Source: Micromonospora antibiotica (GTDB taxonomy: Bacteria; Actinomycetota; Actinomycetes; Mycobacteriales; Micromonosporaceae). Taken from it: DNA of 64,000 nucleotides. A program made the position numbers and the translations under genes. The stretch is from the NCBI RefSeq assembly GCF_017599305.1, contig NZ_JAGFWR010000009.1, positions 167,221-231,220 of the forward strand, read 5' to 3'. Positions within the stretch are counted from its first letter, which is position 1. Each line of letters begins with the position of its first letter. Of this stretch, positions 25,310 through 33,807 are shown in pieces. The notes under the pieces are model-generated. The model was not told the DNA's origin. It worked only from the letters and a program-made list of their open reading frames with translations, and made no database searches.

Positions 25310-26080
25310 TCAGGAGGCCGGGTCGTCCCGTTCGCCGGTCAACTGCCAGGCCCGGACACCACCGACGATTCCGGCCGTGTTGGGCACGATCACCACGTCG
25401 TCGCCCATCCGGGCCACCTGCTCGGGGCGGATCAGCCGCGAGTTGCCGCCACCGAGATACAGCCGGTCCCAGCGGAACACCGGGCGCAGCCCGTCCACCA
25501 CCTGCCGGATCCGCCGGGACCAGAAGGCGTCGCCGAGCCGCCGCCGCTCCGGCTCCCCCACGTACGTGTCGTAGGTGGTGCCCCAGCGGACCGGGGCGTG
25601 CGACAGCTCCAGGTGCGGGGCGAGCCGCCCACCGTCGAAGAGCGCGCTGCCCAGCCCGGTGCCGAGGGTCAGCACCAGTTCGCAGCCGGTGCCGGCGACC
25701 ACCCCGGCACCGTGCACCTCGGCGTCGTTGAGCACCAGCGCCGGCATCCCGAACGCCTCGGTGACGGCCCGGCGGGCGTCGTACCCGGACCACTCGGCGA
25801 GCAGGTCCGGGTCGACGCGGCTGCGCGGCCCGGACCGGGTCACGTAGTGCGGCGTGGCCACCACGACCCCGTGCCGGATCATGCCCGGCATCCCCACCGT
25901 GACCCGGTCCGCCGGGGGCAGCCGGCCGGCCAGCTCCACCAGCGTCTTGACGAACAACTCGGGCGGCAACGGGTACGGGGTGTCCACCCGGATCACCGGT
26001 GCCCGCAGGTTGCCACCCCCGTCCAGCACCGATCCTTTGATGCCTCCGCCACCGCAGTCGACCGCCAGCGTCAATCCCAC
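25310..26080 (-). CDS. ROK-family kinase, polyphosphate-glucokinase-like
   Basis: The ~256-residue protein has the phosphate-1 loop LAVDCGGGGIKGSVLD, a catalytic VLNDAEVHGAG (Asp of the ROK/hexokinase fold), the LTLGTGLGSALFDGGRLAPHLELSH strand and a late LGGGNSRLI. The general arrangement resembles actinobacterial polyphosphate/ATP glucokinases. The DNE/ExGH zinc motif of repressor-type ROK proteins is missing, and no HTH is present, so it is an enzyme. The start is uncertain between GTG codons at 26098 and 26080; the latter has AAGGTGAG at a suitable distance. Confidence 0.82.
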   Translation of the reverse strand: MGLTLAVDCGGGGIKGSVLDGGGNLRAPVIRVDTPYPLPPELFVKTLVELAGRLPPADRVTVGMPGMIRHGVVVATPHYVTRSGPRSRVDPDLLAEWSGYDARRAVTEAFGMPALVLNDAEVHGAGVVAGTGCELVLTLGTGLGSALFDGGRLAPHLELSHAPVRWGTTYDTYVGEPERRRLGDAFWSRRIRQVVDGLRPVFRWDRLYLGGGNSRLIRPEQVARMGDDVVIVPNTAGIVGGVRAWQLTGERDDPAS

Positions 26081-26265
26081 CCCCTCACCTTGCCCCACCC
26101 GCCCCGTTCCTCCCGCCCCTCCCCCACCTTTTGCCGACCGGCGCCGACAGCCCGCCCCCGACCACCGACCCAGCCCCGACCCCGACCACCGGCCCGGGAG
26201 ACCCGATGACGGTGGTGACGAGCGGCGGGAACGGCGGGAGCGGCGGGCGATAGGCTCGGGGCCTC

Positions 26266-27903
26266 ATGAGCGCCACGATGATCGCCAAAGGACTTGCCGC
26301 CGGGCACGGGGAGCGGATGCTCTTCAGTGACCTTGATCTGGTGGTCGCACCCGGGGACGTGGTGGGGCTGGTCGGGGTCAACGGGGCGGGCAAGTCGACG
26401 CTGCTGCGTACGCTGGCCGGGTTGCAGGGTGTGGAGGAGGGCAACGTCTCGGTGAGCCCGCCGGGGGCCGCGGTGGGTTATCTGCCGCAGGAGCCGGAAC
26501 GGCGGGCGGGCGAGACGGTCCGCGACTTCCTGGCCCGACGGACCGGGGTGACCGGGGCGCAGGCGGCCCTGGACGCCGCCGCCGAGGCGCTCACCGCAGG
26601 CACGGCCGGGGCGGACGACGCGTACGCCGCGGCGTTGGAGCGGTGGCTCGACCTCGGCGGGGCGGACCTGGAGGAACGCGCCGAGCAGGTGGCCGCGGAG
26701 TTGGGGCTGACGGTCGACCTGGACCACCCGATGACCGGCCTGTCCGGTGGTCAGGCGGCCCGCGCCGGGCTGGCCTCGCTGCTGCTCAGCCGGTACGACG
26801 TCTTCCTGCTCGACGAGCCCACCAACGACCTGGACCTGGCCGGTCTGGACCGGCTGGAACGGTTCGTCACCGGCCTGCGCGCCGGCACGGTGCTGGTCAG
26901 CCACGACCGGGAGTTCCTGACCCGGACGGTGACCCGGGTGCTGGAGCTGGACCTCGTGCAGCAGCAGGTGCGGCACTACGGCGGCGGCTACGGCGCCTAC
27001 CTGGAGGAGCGGGAGGTGGCCCGCCGGCACGCCCGCGCCGACTTCGAGGAGTACGCCGACACCCGGGCCGCGTTGGAGGCCCGCGCCCGCACCCAGCGGG
27101 CCTGGATGGAGAAGGGTGTGAAGAACGCCCGCCGCAAGGCCACCGACAACGACAAGATCGGCCGGAAGTTCCGGGCCGAGGCGACGGAGAAGCAGGCGGC
27201 CAAGGCGAAGCAGACCGAGCGGCTGATCGAACGCCTCGACGTGGTCGAGGAGCCCCGCAAGGAGTGGGAGCTGCGGATGGAGATCGCCGCAGCGCCCCGG
27301 GCCGGTGCGGTGGTGGCCTCGCTGCGCGACGCGGTGGTCCGACGGGGCGACTTCACCCTGGGGCCGGTGAACCTCCAGATCGACTGGGCCGACCGGGTCG
27401 CGATCACCGGGGCGAACGGTTCCGGCAAGACCACCCTGCTCGGCGCGTTGCTGGGTCGGCTGCCGCTCGACGCCGGGCACGCCGCGCTCGGGCCGGGGGT
27501 GGTGGTCGGCGAGGTCGACCAGGCCCGGGGGCTGTTCCTCGGCGACCAGCCGCTACTGGAGGCGTTCGGGGCCGCCGTACCGGAGATGATGCCGGCGGAT
27601 GCGCGGACGCTGCTCGCCAAGTTCGGTCTGCGGGCCGCGCACGTGCTGCGGCCGGCGGCGACGCTGTCGCCGGGCGAGCGGACCCGGGCGGCGCTGGCGC
27701 TGCTGCAGGGCCGGGGGGTCAACCTGCTGGTGCTCGACGAGCCGACCAACCATCTCGACCTGCCGGCCATCGAGCAGTTGGAGTCGGCGTTGGCCGGCTA
27801 TCCGGGGACGCTGCTGCTGGTCACCCACGACCGGCGGATGTTGGAGGCGGTCAGCGTGGACCGGCGGCTGCGGGTCGCCGACGGGCGGATCGCCGAGGAC
27901 TGA
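26266..27903 (+). CDS. ABC-F family ATP-binding protein
   Basis: The 545-residue protein has two ABC domains without membrane segments. Domain 1: LVGVNGAGKSTLL, LSGGQAARAGLASLL, FLLDEPTNDLD. Domain 2: ITGANGSGKTTLL, LSPGERTRAALALL, LVLDEPTNHLD. The ~80-residue linker between them is Lys/Arg/Ala-rich and helical, as in ABC-F translation factors that act on the ribosomal E site (EttA-like or antibiotic-resistance types). Which subtype it is cannot be decided from sequence alone. Resistance is not implied by the neighbours. Confidence 0.93.
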   Translation: MSATMIAKGLAAGHGERMLFSDLDLVVAPGDVVGLVGVNGAGKSTLLRTLAGLQGVEEGNVSVSPPGAAVGYLPQEPERRAGETVRDFLARRTGVTGAQAALDAAAEALTAGTAGADDAYAAALERWLDLGGADLEERAEQVAAELGLTVDLDHPMTGLSGGQAARAGLASLLLSRYDVFLLDEPTNDLDLAGLDRLERFVTGLRAGTVLVSHDREFLTRTVTRVLELDLVQQQVRHYGGGYGAYLEEREVARRHARADFEEYADTRAALEARARTQRAWMEKGVKNARRKATDNDKIGRKFRAEATEKQAAKAKQTERLIERLDVVEEPRKEWELRMEIAAAPRAGAVVASLRDAVVRRGDFTLGPVNLQIDWADRVAITGANGSGKTTLLGALLGRLPLDAGHAALGPGVVVGEVDQARGLFLGDQPLLEAFGAAVPEMMPADARTLLAKFGLRAAHVLRPAATLSPGERTRAALALLQGRGVNLLVLDEPTNHLDLPAIEQLESALAGYPGTLLLVTHDRRMLEAVSVDRRLRVADGRIAED

Positions 27904-27940
27904 TCCGTGCCGCCCGACGACCGCCGGGTGACAATGGGTC

Positions 27941-28255
27941 ATGCTCAGATGGGAGTACGCGCTGCTGGTGCGCCGTCGCCAGCCGACCGCCTCCGACCTC
28001 AGCTGGGAGGTCGTCTTCGTCTGGTACGGCCCGGACGGCTCGATGACCGACGTGACCGCCTACGGCGACACGGCGCTGGCGCACCTGAACCGGGCCGGTG
28101 ACCAGGGTTGGGAGCTTGTCGGGATGAGTGAGGACCCGTCCCTGGAGGGCCACAACGAGCTGCACCGCTATCACCTCAAGCGGCCGAAGGCGGCCGGTGC
28201 GCCCCGGCAGCGCATCCGGGCCGTCGGCCGGCCCACCCGCCGCACCGGCGGCTGA
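27941..28255 (+). CDS. small DUF4177-like hypothetical protein
   Basis: This 104-residue protein begins MLRWEYALLVRRRQ, then SWEVVFVWYGPDGS, AHLNRAGDQGWELVGMSED and YHLKRP. The pattern of a short beta sheet ending in 'LNxxGxxGWELVxxxE....YxLKRP' matches small proteins of the DUF4177 type, whose function is unknown. The basic, Pro/Arg-rich tail is extra. It starts at an ATG 38 bases after the ABC-F gene and is probably cotranscribed. Confidence 0.7.
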   Translation: MLRWEYALLVRRRQPTASDLSWEVVFVWYGPDGSMTDVTAYGDTALAHLNRAGDQGWELVGMSEDPSLEGHNELHRYHLKRPKAAGAPRQRIRAVGRPTRRTGG

Positions 28256-28422
28256 CCCACGGGTACGCGCTCCGCGCCCGGAGCCATCGCCCGGCTGGAC
28301 GGTCACGGTCACGGTGGGGTCCGCCCCGGGCACCGGCTCGGCGATGGGCAGCAGAGCGGCGAGAGTTGGCGGCGACTGGTGTGCGGGGCCGGAGAGCGGG
28401 TAACGGCCGGCGGGAGGTGGCC

Positions 28423-29148
28423 ATGGTCGCGTTGGCGCAGGCACCGCCCTCGGCCGAACGGCTGCGGGCGCTCGACGGGTTCCTCGAAGCGGCCTGGGCC
28501 GAGCAGGCCCGCCACGACGAGCGGTTACGTGGGCTCCGCGTCGAGGTGCGGTTCGACCGGGGGGTCGCCCACCTGAGCGGGGAGGTGGCCGAACCTGATC
28601 AGTTGCGGCTGGTCCGCGAGCTGGTCGGCCGGCTGGCCGGGGTGTACGGCGTGTGGGGGCGGGTGCGGGTCGACGGCCGGGACCCGGTGGTGGTGGACCT
28701 GGGCTGCGGCGGCCAGAAGCAGTACCCGACGAACCTGGGGTTGGACATCTTCCCGGCCCCCGGGGTGGACGCGGTGGCGGACCTGTCCGGGTCGCTGCCG
28801 CTGGCCGACGACTCCGTCGACGTCATCTTCACCGTGCACATCCTGGAGCACCTGATCGACTTCCTGCCGCTGCTGGACGAGTGCCACCGGGTGCTCCGCC
28901 CGGGTGGCGTGCTGCACGTGATGAGCCCCTGGTGGGGGCACGTCAACGCGGTGGCGGACCCGACCCACGTCCGGCTGTTGGACGTACAGACGATCAAGGG
29001 GGTCTGCGGTCAGCGCCCGCCGGGCACCCCGCGCTGGCATCCGCTGCACGCCGGCTGCGACGGCGCGTCCATCTTCGCCGATCTGACCCCGCTGCCCGTC
29101 GACGCCCCACCGCCGGCACCGGCCCACCTGGCCCGCTTCTTCGACTGA
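28423..29148 (+). CDS. BON-domain / SAM-dependent methyltransferase fusion
   Basis: The 241-residue protein joins a short BON-like unit (~25-78: LRVEVRFDRGVAHLSGEVAE, LRLVRELVGRLAGVYGVWGR) to a class I methyltransferase. The latter has VVDLGCGGQKQYPTNLGLDI (SAM loop), DLSGSLPLADDSVDVIFTVHILEHL and LRPGGVLHVMSPWWGHV. The target is unknown. The ATG at 28423 has GGGAGGTGG just upstream; the frame is open to 28366. BON domains usually bind membranes or wall material, but no signal peptide is present. Confidence 0.82.
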   Translation: MVALAQAPPSAERLRALDGFLEAAWAEQARHDERLRGLRVEVRFDRGVAHLSGEVAEPDQLRLVRELVGRLAGVYGVWGRVRVDGRDPVVVDLGCGGQKQYPTNLGLDIFPAPGVDAVADLSGSLPLADDSVDVIFTVHILEHLIDFLPLLDECHRVLRPGGVLHVMSPWWGHVNAVADPTHVRLLDVQTIKGVCGQRPPGTPRWHPLHAGCDGASIFADLTPLPVDAPPPAPAHLARFFD

Positions 29149-29193
29149 CCGGCCGGGCCACAGCTCCGGCCCAGCGACCCGATCCGGCCCAGC

Positions 29194-29229
29194 CGGCAGG
29201 TCCGCCCCGGACGGCAGGTCCGCCCCGGA
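29194..29229. repeat. two tandem 18-bp repeats
   Basis: CGGCAGGTCCGCCCCGGA occurs twice in immediate succession (29194-29211, 29212-29229), followed by a G-rich degenerate extension to about 29262. It lies between the convergent methyltransferase and LacI-family genes. Confidence 0.7.
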
Positions 29230-29262
29230 CGGGCAGGGCGGGGCGAGCGGGCAGGGCGGGCG

Positions 29263-30264
29263 TCAGGCGGTGCTCTCCCGGGGGGTCAGGCGGTGCGGGG
29301 CGGTGAGTTCCCGGGGTGGCGCGTCCCGGTCCCCGCCCAGCCGGCCGGCGAGCAGGTCCACGGCGAGCCGGGCGATCCGTTCCTTGTCCGGGGCGACAGT
29401 GGTCAGGGTGGGGACGCTGAACCGCCCGTCCTCGATGTCGTCGAAGCCGGCGACGGCGACGTCGGTGGGGACCCGCAGGCCGGCCTCGTGCAGGGCGCGC
29501 AGCGCGCCGAGGGCGAGGGTGTCGCTGAAGCAGAACACCGCGTCCGGGCGGGTTCCGGAGGCAAGCAGGTGGCGCAGGGCGGCGGCGCCGTCGGCGCGAC
29601 GCCAGGCCGGGGTGGCGGCGACGAGGCGTTCGTCGTACCCGATGCCGGCCTCGGTCAGGGCGGCGGTGTAGCCGGCCAGCCGCAGGCGGGCACCGGCCCC
29701 CTCGGGGGTGGGTTGCGCGCCCACGGCGGCGATCCGGTGGCGGCCGAGGCCGATCAGGTGGGCGGTCACCTCCCGGGCGGCGGTCACGTTGTCGATCACC
29801 ACGTGGTCGGCGGGGCCGTGGTCCACCCGCTCGCCGAGCAGCACCATCGGTACGCCGTCGAGGTCGGTGAGGTCGTCGGCGGTCAGCGACAGCGGGCTGA
29901 AGATCAGACCGTCGATCAGGTGGTCGCCGATGCCGGCGGCGGCGACCCGTTCCCGTTCCCGGCCACCGCCGGTCTGGTCGATGAGCACGGTCCAGCCGTG
30001 GTCGGCGGCGGCGGCCACCACGTGCCGGGCCAACTCGGCGAAGTAGGGGATGTCCAGCTCCGGCACGGCGAGGGCGATCACGCCGGTACGGCCCTTGCGC
30101 AGGTTGCGGGCCGACAGGTTGGGCCGGTAGCGCAGTTCGGCGAGGGCCGCCTCGACCCGGGCCCGGGTGGCCGGGCGGACGTGCTGGTAGCCGTTGACCA
30201 CGTTCGACACGGTCTTGACCGACACCCCGGCCCGTTCGGCCACGTCCTTCAGTCGGTGCCGCAC
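29263..30264 (-). CDS. LacI-family transcriptional repressor
   Basis: This 333-residue regulator has an N-terminal LacI HTH (LKDVAERAGVSVKTVSNVVNG), a hinge (RPNLSARNLRKGRTG), and a periplasmic-binding-protein-like sugar sensor (LIDQTGGGRERERV, DGLIFSP, DAVFCFSDTLALGALRAL, VAGFDDIED). The GTG start at 30264 is fixed by AAGGAG five bases upstream. It is divergent from the GH51 arabinofuranosidase, so it probably represses that gene until arabinose or an arabino-oligosaccharide binds. Confidence 0.93.
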   Translation of the reverse strand: MRHRLKDVAERAGVSVKTVSNVVNGYQHVRPATRARVEAALAELRYRPNLSARNLRKGRTGVIALAVPELDIPYFAELARHVVAAAADHGWTVLIDQTGGGRERERVAAAGIGDHLIDGLIFSPLSLTADDLTDLDGVPMVLLGERVDHGPADHVVIDNVTAAREVTAHLIGLGRHRIAAVGAQPTPEGAGARLRLAGYTAALTEAGIGYDERLVAATPAWRRADGAAALRHLLASGTRPDAVFCFSDTLALGALRALHEAGLRVPTDVAVAGFDDIEDGRFSVPTLTTVAPDKERIARLAVDLLAGRLGGDRDAPPRELTAPHRLTPRESTA

Positions 30265-30313
30265 GTGGGCTCCTTCCCGCGTCCGCCACCGGACCGAATC
30301 GCGCGAGAGATCC

Positions 30314-30334
30314 TTTACAACGTTGGCGACAACG
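30314..30334. promoter_or_regulatory. candidate LacI-family operator
   Basis: TTTACAACGTTG contains the perfect palindrome CAACGTTG (30318-30325), and ACAACG recurs at 30329-30334. Palindromes with a central CG are typical LacI-family sites, and this one lies in the 137-bp gap between the regulator and the arabinofuranosidase gene. Binding is inferred. Confidence 0.55.
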
Positions 30335-30401
30335 GTATACAAACGCGGAGCAGCGCATCGACCGTAGTCGCTCCGAGCAGCTCAGGGGAAGAGGTGGGCC
30401 C

Positions 30402-31913
30402 GTGCGTGCAGCACGGTTGACGATCGACCCGGCCTTCACGGTCGGCCCGGTGGACCGCCGGCTCTTCGGCTCCTTCGTCGAACACCTGGGCCGCTGCGTC
30501 TACGGCGGCATCTACGAGCCGGGGCACCCCGGGGCCGACCCGCTCGGCCTGCGCCGCGACGTGCTGGAGCTGACCCGGGAACTGGGCGTCTCGATGGTCC
30601 GCTACCCCGGCGGGAACTTCGTCTCCGGCTACCGCTGGGAGGACGGTGTCGGCCCGGTCGACGACCGCCCCCGCCGGCTGGACCTGGCCTGGAAGACCAT
30701 CGAGACCAACGCGTTCGGCCTCGACGAGTTCATGGCCTGGGCCGCCGCCGCGCAGGTCGAGCCGATGATGGCGGTCAACCTCGGCACCCGGGGCGTCCAG
30801 GAGGCGTGCGACCTGCTGGAGTACGCCAACCACCCGGGCGGCACCCGGCTGTCCGACCTGCGTCGCGCACACGGCGCGCAGCAGCCGTACGGCGTGCGGT
30901 TGTGGTGCCTCGGCAACGAACTGGACGGCCCGTGGCAGGTCGGCCACAAGACCGCCGAGGAGTACGGCCGGCTCGCCGCCGAGACCGCGCGGGCGATGAA
31001 GCTGATCGACCCCTCGATCAGCCTGGTCGCCTGCGGCAGTTCCGGCCGGGGCATGCCCACCTTCGCCTCCTGGGAGGCGACCGTGCTGGAACACACCTAC
31101 GAGCAGGTCGACTACGTCTCCGCGCACTCCTACTACGACCCGACCGACGGCGACCGGGCCAGCCTGCTCGCCTCCGCCGTCGACATGGACCAGTTCATCA
31201 CCGAGGTCGTCGCCACCGCCGACCACATGGCCGCCCGGCTGCGCCAGACCCGCAAGCTGAAGATCTCCTTCGACGAGTGGAACGTCTGGTACCAGTCCCG
31301 CGTCCAGGGCGACCTGGACGCGCGCGGCTGGGTCGAGGCACCCGCGCTGCTTGAGGACGACTACACCGCCGTCGATGCGGTGGTGGTCGGCGACCTGCTG
31401 ATCACCCTGCTCCGGCACGCCGACCGGGTCGGTGTCGCCGCCCAGGCGCAGCTGACCAACGTGATCGCCCCGATCCGTACCCGCACCGGCGGGCCGGCCT
31501 GGCGGCAGAGCATCTTCCACCCGTTCGCCCTGACCGCCCGCCACGCCACCGGCACCGTGCTGCGCACCGAGCCGGTCTCGCCGCACTACGCCACGAAGCG
31601 GTACGGCGACGTGCCGGTGTTGGACACCGTCGCGCTGCACGACGAGGAGTCCGGCGGGCTGACCGTGTTCGCGGTCAACCGGGGCACCGACGCCCTCCCG
31701 GTGGAGATCGACCTGCGGGGCCTGTCCGGGCTGCACCAGGTGCAGCACCTCAGCCTGGCCGCCGGGGACGACCCGGACGCGATCAACACCGAGGCGGAGC
31801 CCGACCGGGTGACGCCCCGGGAGTTGCCCACCGCCACCGTCGACGGCGACCGCTGCTCCGTACGCCTGCCGGCGATCTCCTGGAACCTGCTGCGCTTCGC
31901 CCCCCGACCCTGA
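30402..31913 (+). CDS. GH51 alpha-L-arabinofuranosidase
   Basis: The 503-residue cytoplasmic enzyme has the GH51 (beta/alpha)8 barrel and C-terminal beta domain. The start FGSFVEHLGRCVYGGIYEP, VRYPGGNFVSGY, acid/base Glu173 in LWCLGNELDGPWQ, AHSYY and nucleophile Glu292 in SFDEWNVWY are all present. It releases arabinose from arabinan or arabinoxylan fragments after uptake. No signal peptide is present. It starts at GTG, facing the LacI-family gene. The neighbouring permease is of the amino-acid type, so sugar uptake must be encoded elsewhere. Confidence 0.95.
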   Translation: MRAARLTIDPAFTVGPVDRRLFGSFVEHLGRCVYGGIYEPGHPGADPLGLRRDVLELTRELGVSMVRYPGGNFVSGYRWEDGVGPVDDRPRRLDLAWKTIETNAFGLDEFMAWAAAAQVEPMMAVNLGTRGVQEACDLLEYANHPGGTRLSDLRRAHGAQQPYGVRLWCLGNELDGPWQVGHKTAEEYGRLAAETARAMKLIDPSISLVACGSSGRGMPTFASWEATVLEHTYEQVDYVSAHSYYDPTDGDRASLLASAVDMDQFITEVVATADHMAARLRQTRKLKISFDEWNVWYQSRVQGDLDARGWVEAPALLEDDYTAVDAVVVGDLLITLLRHADRVGVAAQAQLTNVIAPIRTRTGGPAWRQSIFHPFALTARHATGTVLRTEPVSPHYATKRYGDVPVLDTVALHDEESGGLTVFAVNRGTDALPVEIDLRGLSGLHQVQHLSLAAGDDPDAINTEAEPDRVTPRELPTATVDGDRCSVRLPAISWNLLRFAPRP

Positions 31914-31956
31914 CCACCCCGGGCCACCGGAACGACCGACCGGCGGCCCGGGGTGG
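31914..31956. terminator. hairpin between convergent arabinofuranosidase and permease genes
   Basis: CCACCCCGGGCC (31914-31925) pairs perfectly with GGCCCGGGGTGG (31945-31956), and an inner CCGG/CCGG step extends the stem. It begins immediately after the arabinofuranosidase stop and can serve both convergent genes. Confidence 0.75.
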
Positions 31957-31973
31957 CCGGGACCCCCGGGTCG

Positions 31974-33467
31974 TCAGGCCGGGGCACGCTCCTTGGCCCG
32001 GTCCTCGGCTTCGCCGGTGGCGAGCCGGTTGCGGCGGTAGCCGTAGCCGAAGTAGATGATCCCGCCGAGCGCCATCCAGATGAGGAACCTGATCCAGGTC
32101 TCGATCGACAGGTTGAGCGTGAGGTACAGGCAGGCCAGCGCGGTGAAGATCGGCAGCACCGGGGAGAACGGGACCCGGAACGGCCGCTCCAGGTCGGGGC
32201 GCTTGCGGCGCAGGATCGGCACCGCGATGGCGACGATCATGAAGGCGCAGAGCGCGCCGATGCTGACCAGGTCGGCCAACGCGGACAGCGGCAGGAACCC
32301 GGCGAGCAGCGCCACCACGACCGTCATCACGGCGGAGATCCGGTACGGGGTCCCCCAACGCGGGTGGATCTTGGCGACGGCGGGCGGGATCAACCCGTCC
32401 CGGGAGATGGCGAACCCGATCCGGCCCATGGCCACCAGGTCGACCAGGATCACGCTGGTCAGGCCGGCCACGGCCGCGATGGAGACCAGCACCCCGGCCC
32501 AGCTCGCACCGACCGCGTTGAAGGCTGCGGCGATCGGGGCACCCCGGTCGATCTCGCCGTACGGCACCATGCCGACCACGACCAGCGAGACGCCGACGTA
32601 GAGCGCGGTGGAGATCAACAGGGTGCCGAACAACCCCAGGGTCAGGTCCCGCTTGGGCCGCCTGGTCTCCTCACCCAGGTTCGCCACCGCCTCGAACCCG
32701 GTGTACGCGAAGAAGACCACGGCGGCGGCGCTGAGCACCCCGACGAAACCGAAGACGGACGGCTCCAGCCCGAAGAACGCCTGCACGACCGGCTGCTTGA
32801 TGCCGTCGTCACCGGCACCGGCCGGCTCGGCCGGCGGGATGAACGGGCTGAGGTTGGCGGCCTTGACGAAGAACAGCCCGGCGACCACGACGAAGATGCA
32901 GATGGCGACCTTCACCAGCACCAGGATGTTGGTGATCCGGGCGGACTCGCGGATGCCGATGACGGCGACCACACCGAGCAGCAGCACGATGCCGATCGCC
33001 CCGAGGTTGACCACGCTGCCCTCTTCGGCGAACCAGGTGCTGGGCAGGCCGAACAGCTCGGCCAGGTAACCGGACCAGCCCCGGGCCACCACCGCCGCGC
33101 CGAGCGCGAACTCCAACAGCAGGTCCCACCCGATGATCCACGCGACGATCTCACCCATCGTGGCGTACGCGTAGGTGTACGCGCTGCCGGCGGTCGGCAC
33201 GCTGGACGCCAACTCGGCGTAGCAGAGGGCCGCGAGCAGGGCGACCACCCCGGCGATGGCGAACGAGATCACCACGCCCGGCCCGGCGCTGTCGCGTGCT
33301 TCGATGCCGGTGAGGGTGAAGATGCCGGTGCCGATCACGATGCCGATGCCGAAGCCGGTGAGGTCGCGGGCACCGAGCCGGCGTTTGAGACCGGGGCTGC
33401 CGTCGCTGCCGTCCGCGTTGCCCTGGGCAACCACATCCTTGATCGGTTTGGTTCGCAGCACAGACAC
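31974..33467 (-). CDS. APC-superfamily amino acid permease (cationic-type)
   Basis: The ~497-residue protein has 13-14 membrane helices. The start (ARDLTGFGIGIVIGTGIFTLTGIEA) holds the APC helix-1 break GxGIGxxIGTGIF; next comes AYAELASSVPTAGSAYTYAYATMGE. The C-terminal pair of extra helices and the FVFFAYTGFEAVANLGEETRRPKRDL-like core place it with YfnA/CAT-type cationic amino acid transporters. Several GTG codons could start it; the one at 33467 follows GGAGGGG by nine bases. The substrate is not known. Confidence 0.9.
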   Translation of the reverse strand: MSVLRTKPIKDVVAQGNADGSDGSPGLKRRLGARDLTGFGIGIVIGTGIFTLTGIEARDSAGPGVVISFAIAGVVALLAALCYAELASSVPTAGSAYTYAYATMGEIVAWIIGWDLLLEFALGAAVVARGWSGYLAELFGLPSTWFAEEGSVVNLGAIGIVLLLGVVAVIGIRESARITNILVLVKVAICIFVVVAGLFFVKAANLSPFIPPAEPAGAGDDGIKQPVVQAFFGLEPSVFGFVGVLSAAAVVFFAYTGFEAVANLGEETRRPKRDLTLGLFGTLLISTALYVGVSLVVVGMVPYGEIDRGAPIAAAFNAVGASWAGVLVSIAAVAGLTSVILVDLVAMGRIGFAISRDGLIPPAVAKIHPRWGTPYRISAVMTVVVALLAGFLPLSALADLVSIGALCAFMIVAIAVPILRRKRPDLERPFRVPFSPVLPIFTALACLYLTLNLSIETWIRFLIWMALGGIIYFGYGYRRNRLATGEAEDRAKERAPA

Positions 33468-33807
33468 CGTACTCACCCCTCCCACCACCGCGACCGCCCT
33501 GCTGACGACCGGTGCCGCGCGTTGCTACCCACCCCAACCCCACCCCAATCAACCCCACCACATCTACACCCAGTCCCCCGCTAACCACTTTCGGTCACCA
33601 CCACCCGACCCCACCCCTTGCACCCTCACCCCAAGTATGAAAATTTCCTCCCATCCCCCACCCCACCCCGCCACTTCCCGCCCCTCCCCTCCTCCCCTCA
33701 CCCACCCGTCCGGAGGGGAGGGGGAAGGGGCGAGGGGCGGGACGCCGGAGGCGGAGAGGGAGCGGCGGCGGGTGGGTGCGGGCGGGCGGGAGCGGCGGAG
33801 GGAGAGC
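33468..33807. other. 340-bp spacer with strong C-rich / G-rich strand asymmetry
   Basis: No gene is credible here, although one frame is open. Bases 33525-33705 are runs of CCCC with A/T spacers; 33712-33750 switches to G-runs (GGAGGGGAGGGGGAAGGGGC). TCCCGCCCCTC near 33679 can pair with GAGGGGCGGGA near 33738, making a long hairpin before the hydrolase start. Both strands have quadruplex-type G-run series. It lies between divergent genes and should contain their promoters. Confidence 0.5.

Noticed and set aside
26266..27903. ABC-F gene as an antibiotic resistance determinant
   Set aside because: The motifs fit ABC-F in general, but neither sequence nor neighbours point to resistance over a housekeeping translation factor.
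33256..33807. N-terminal extension of the GH10-like hydrolase frame
   Set aside because: It overlaps the permease gene and the C-rich tract; a signal peptide with GGAGGGAG begins at 33808.
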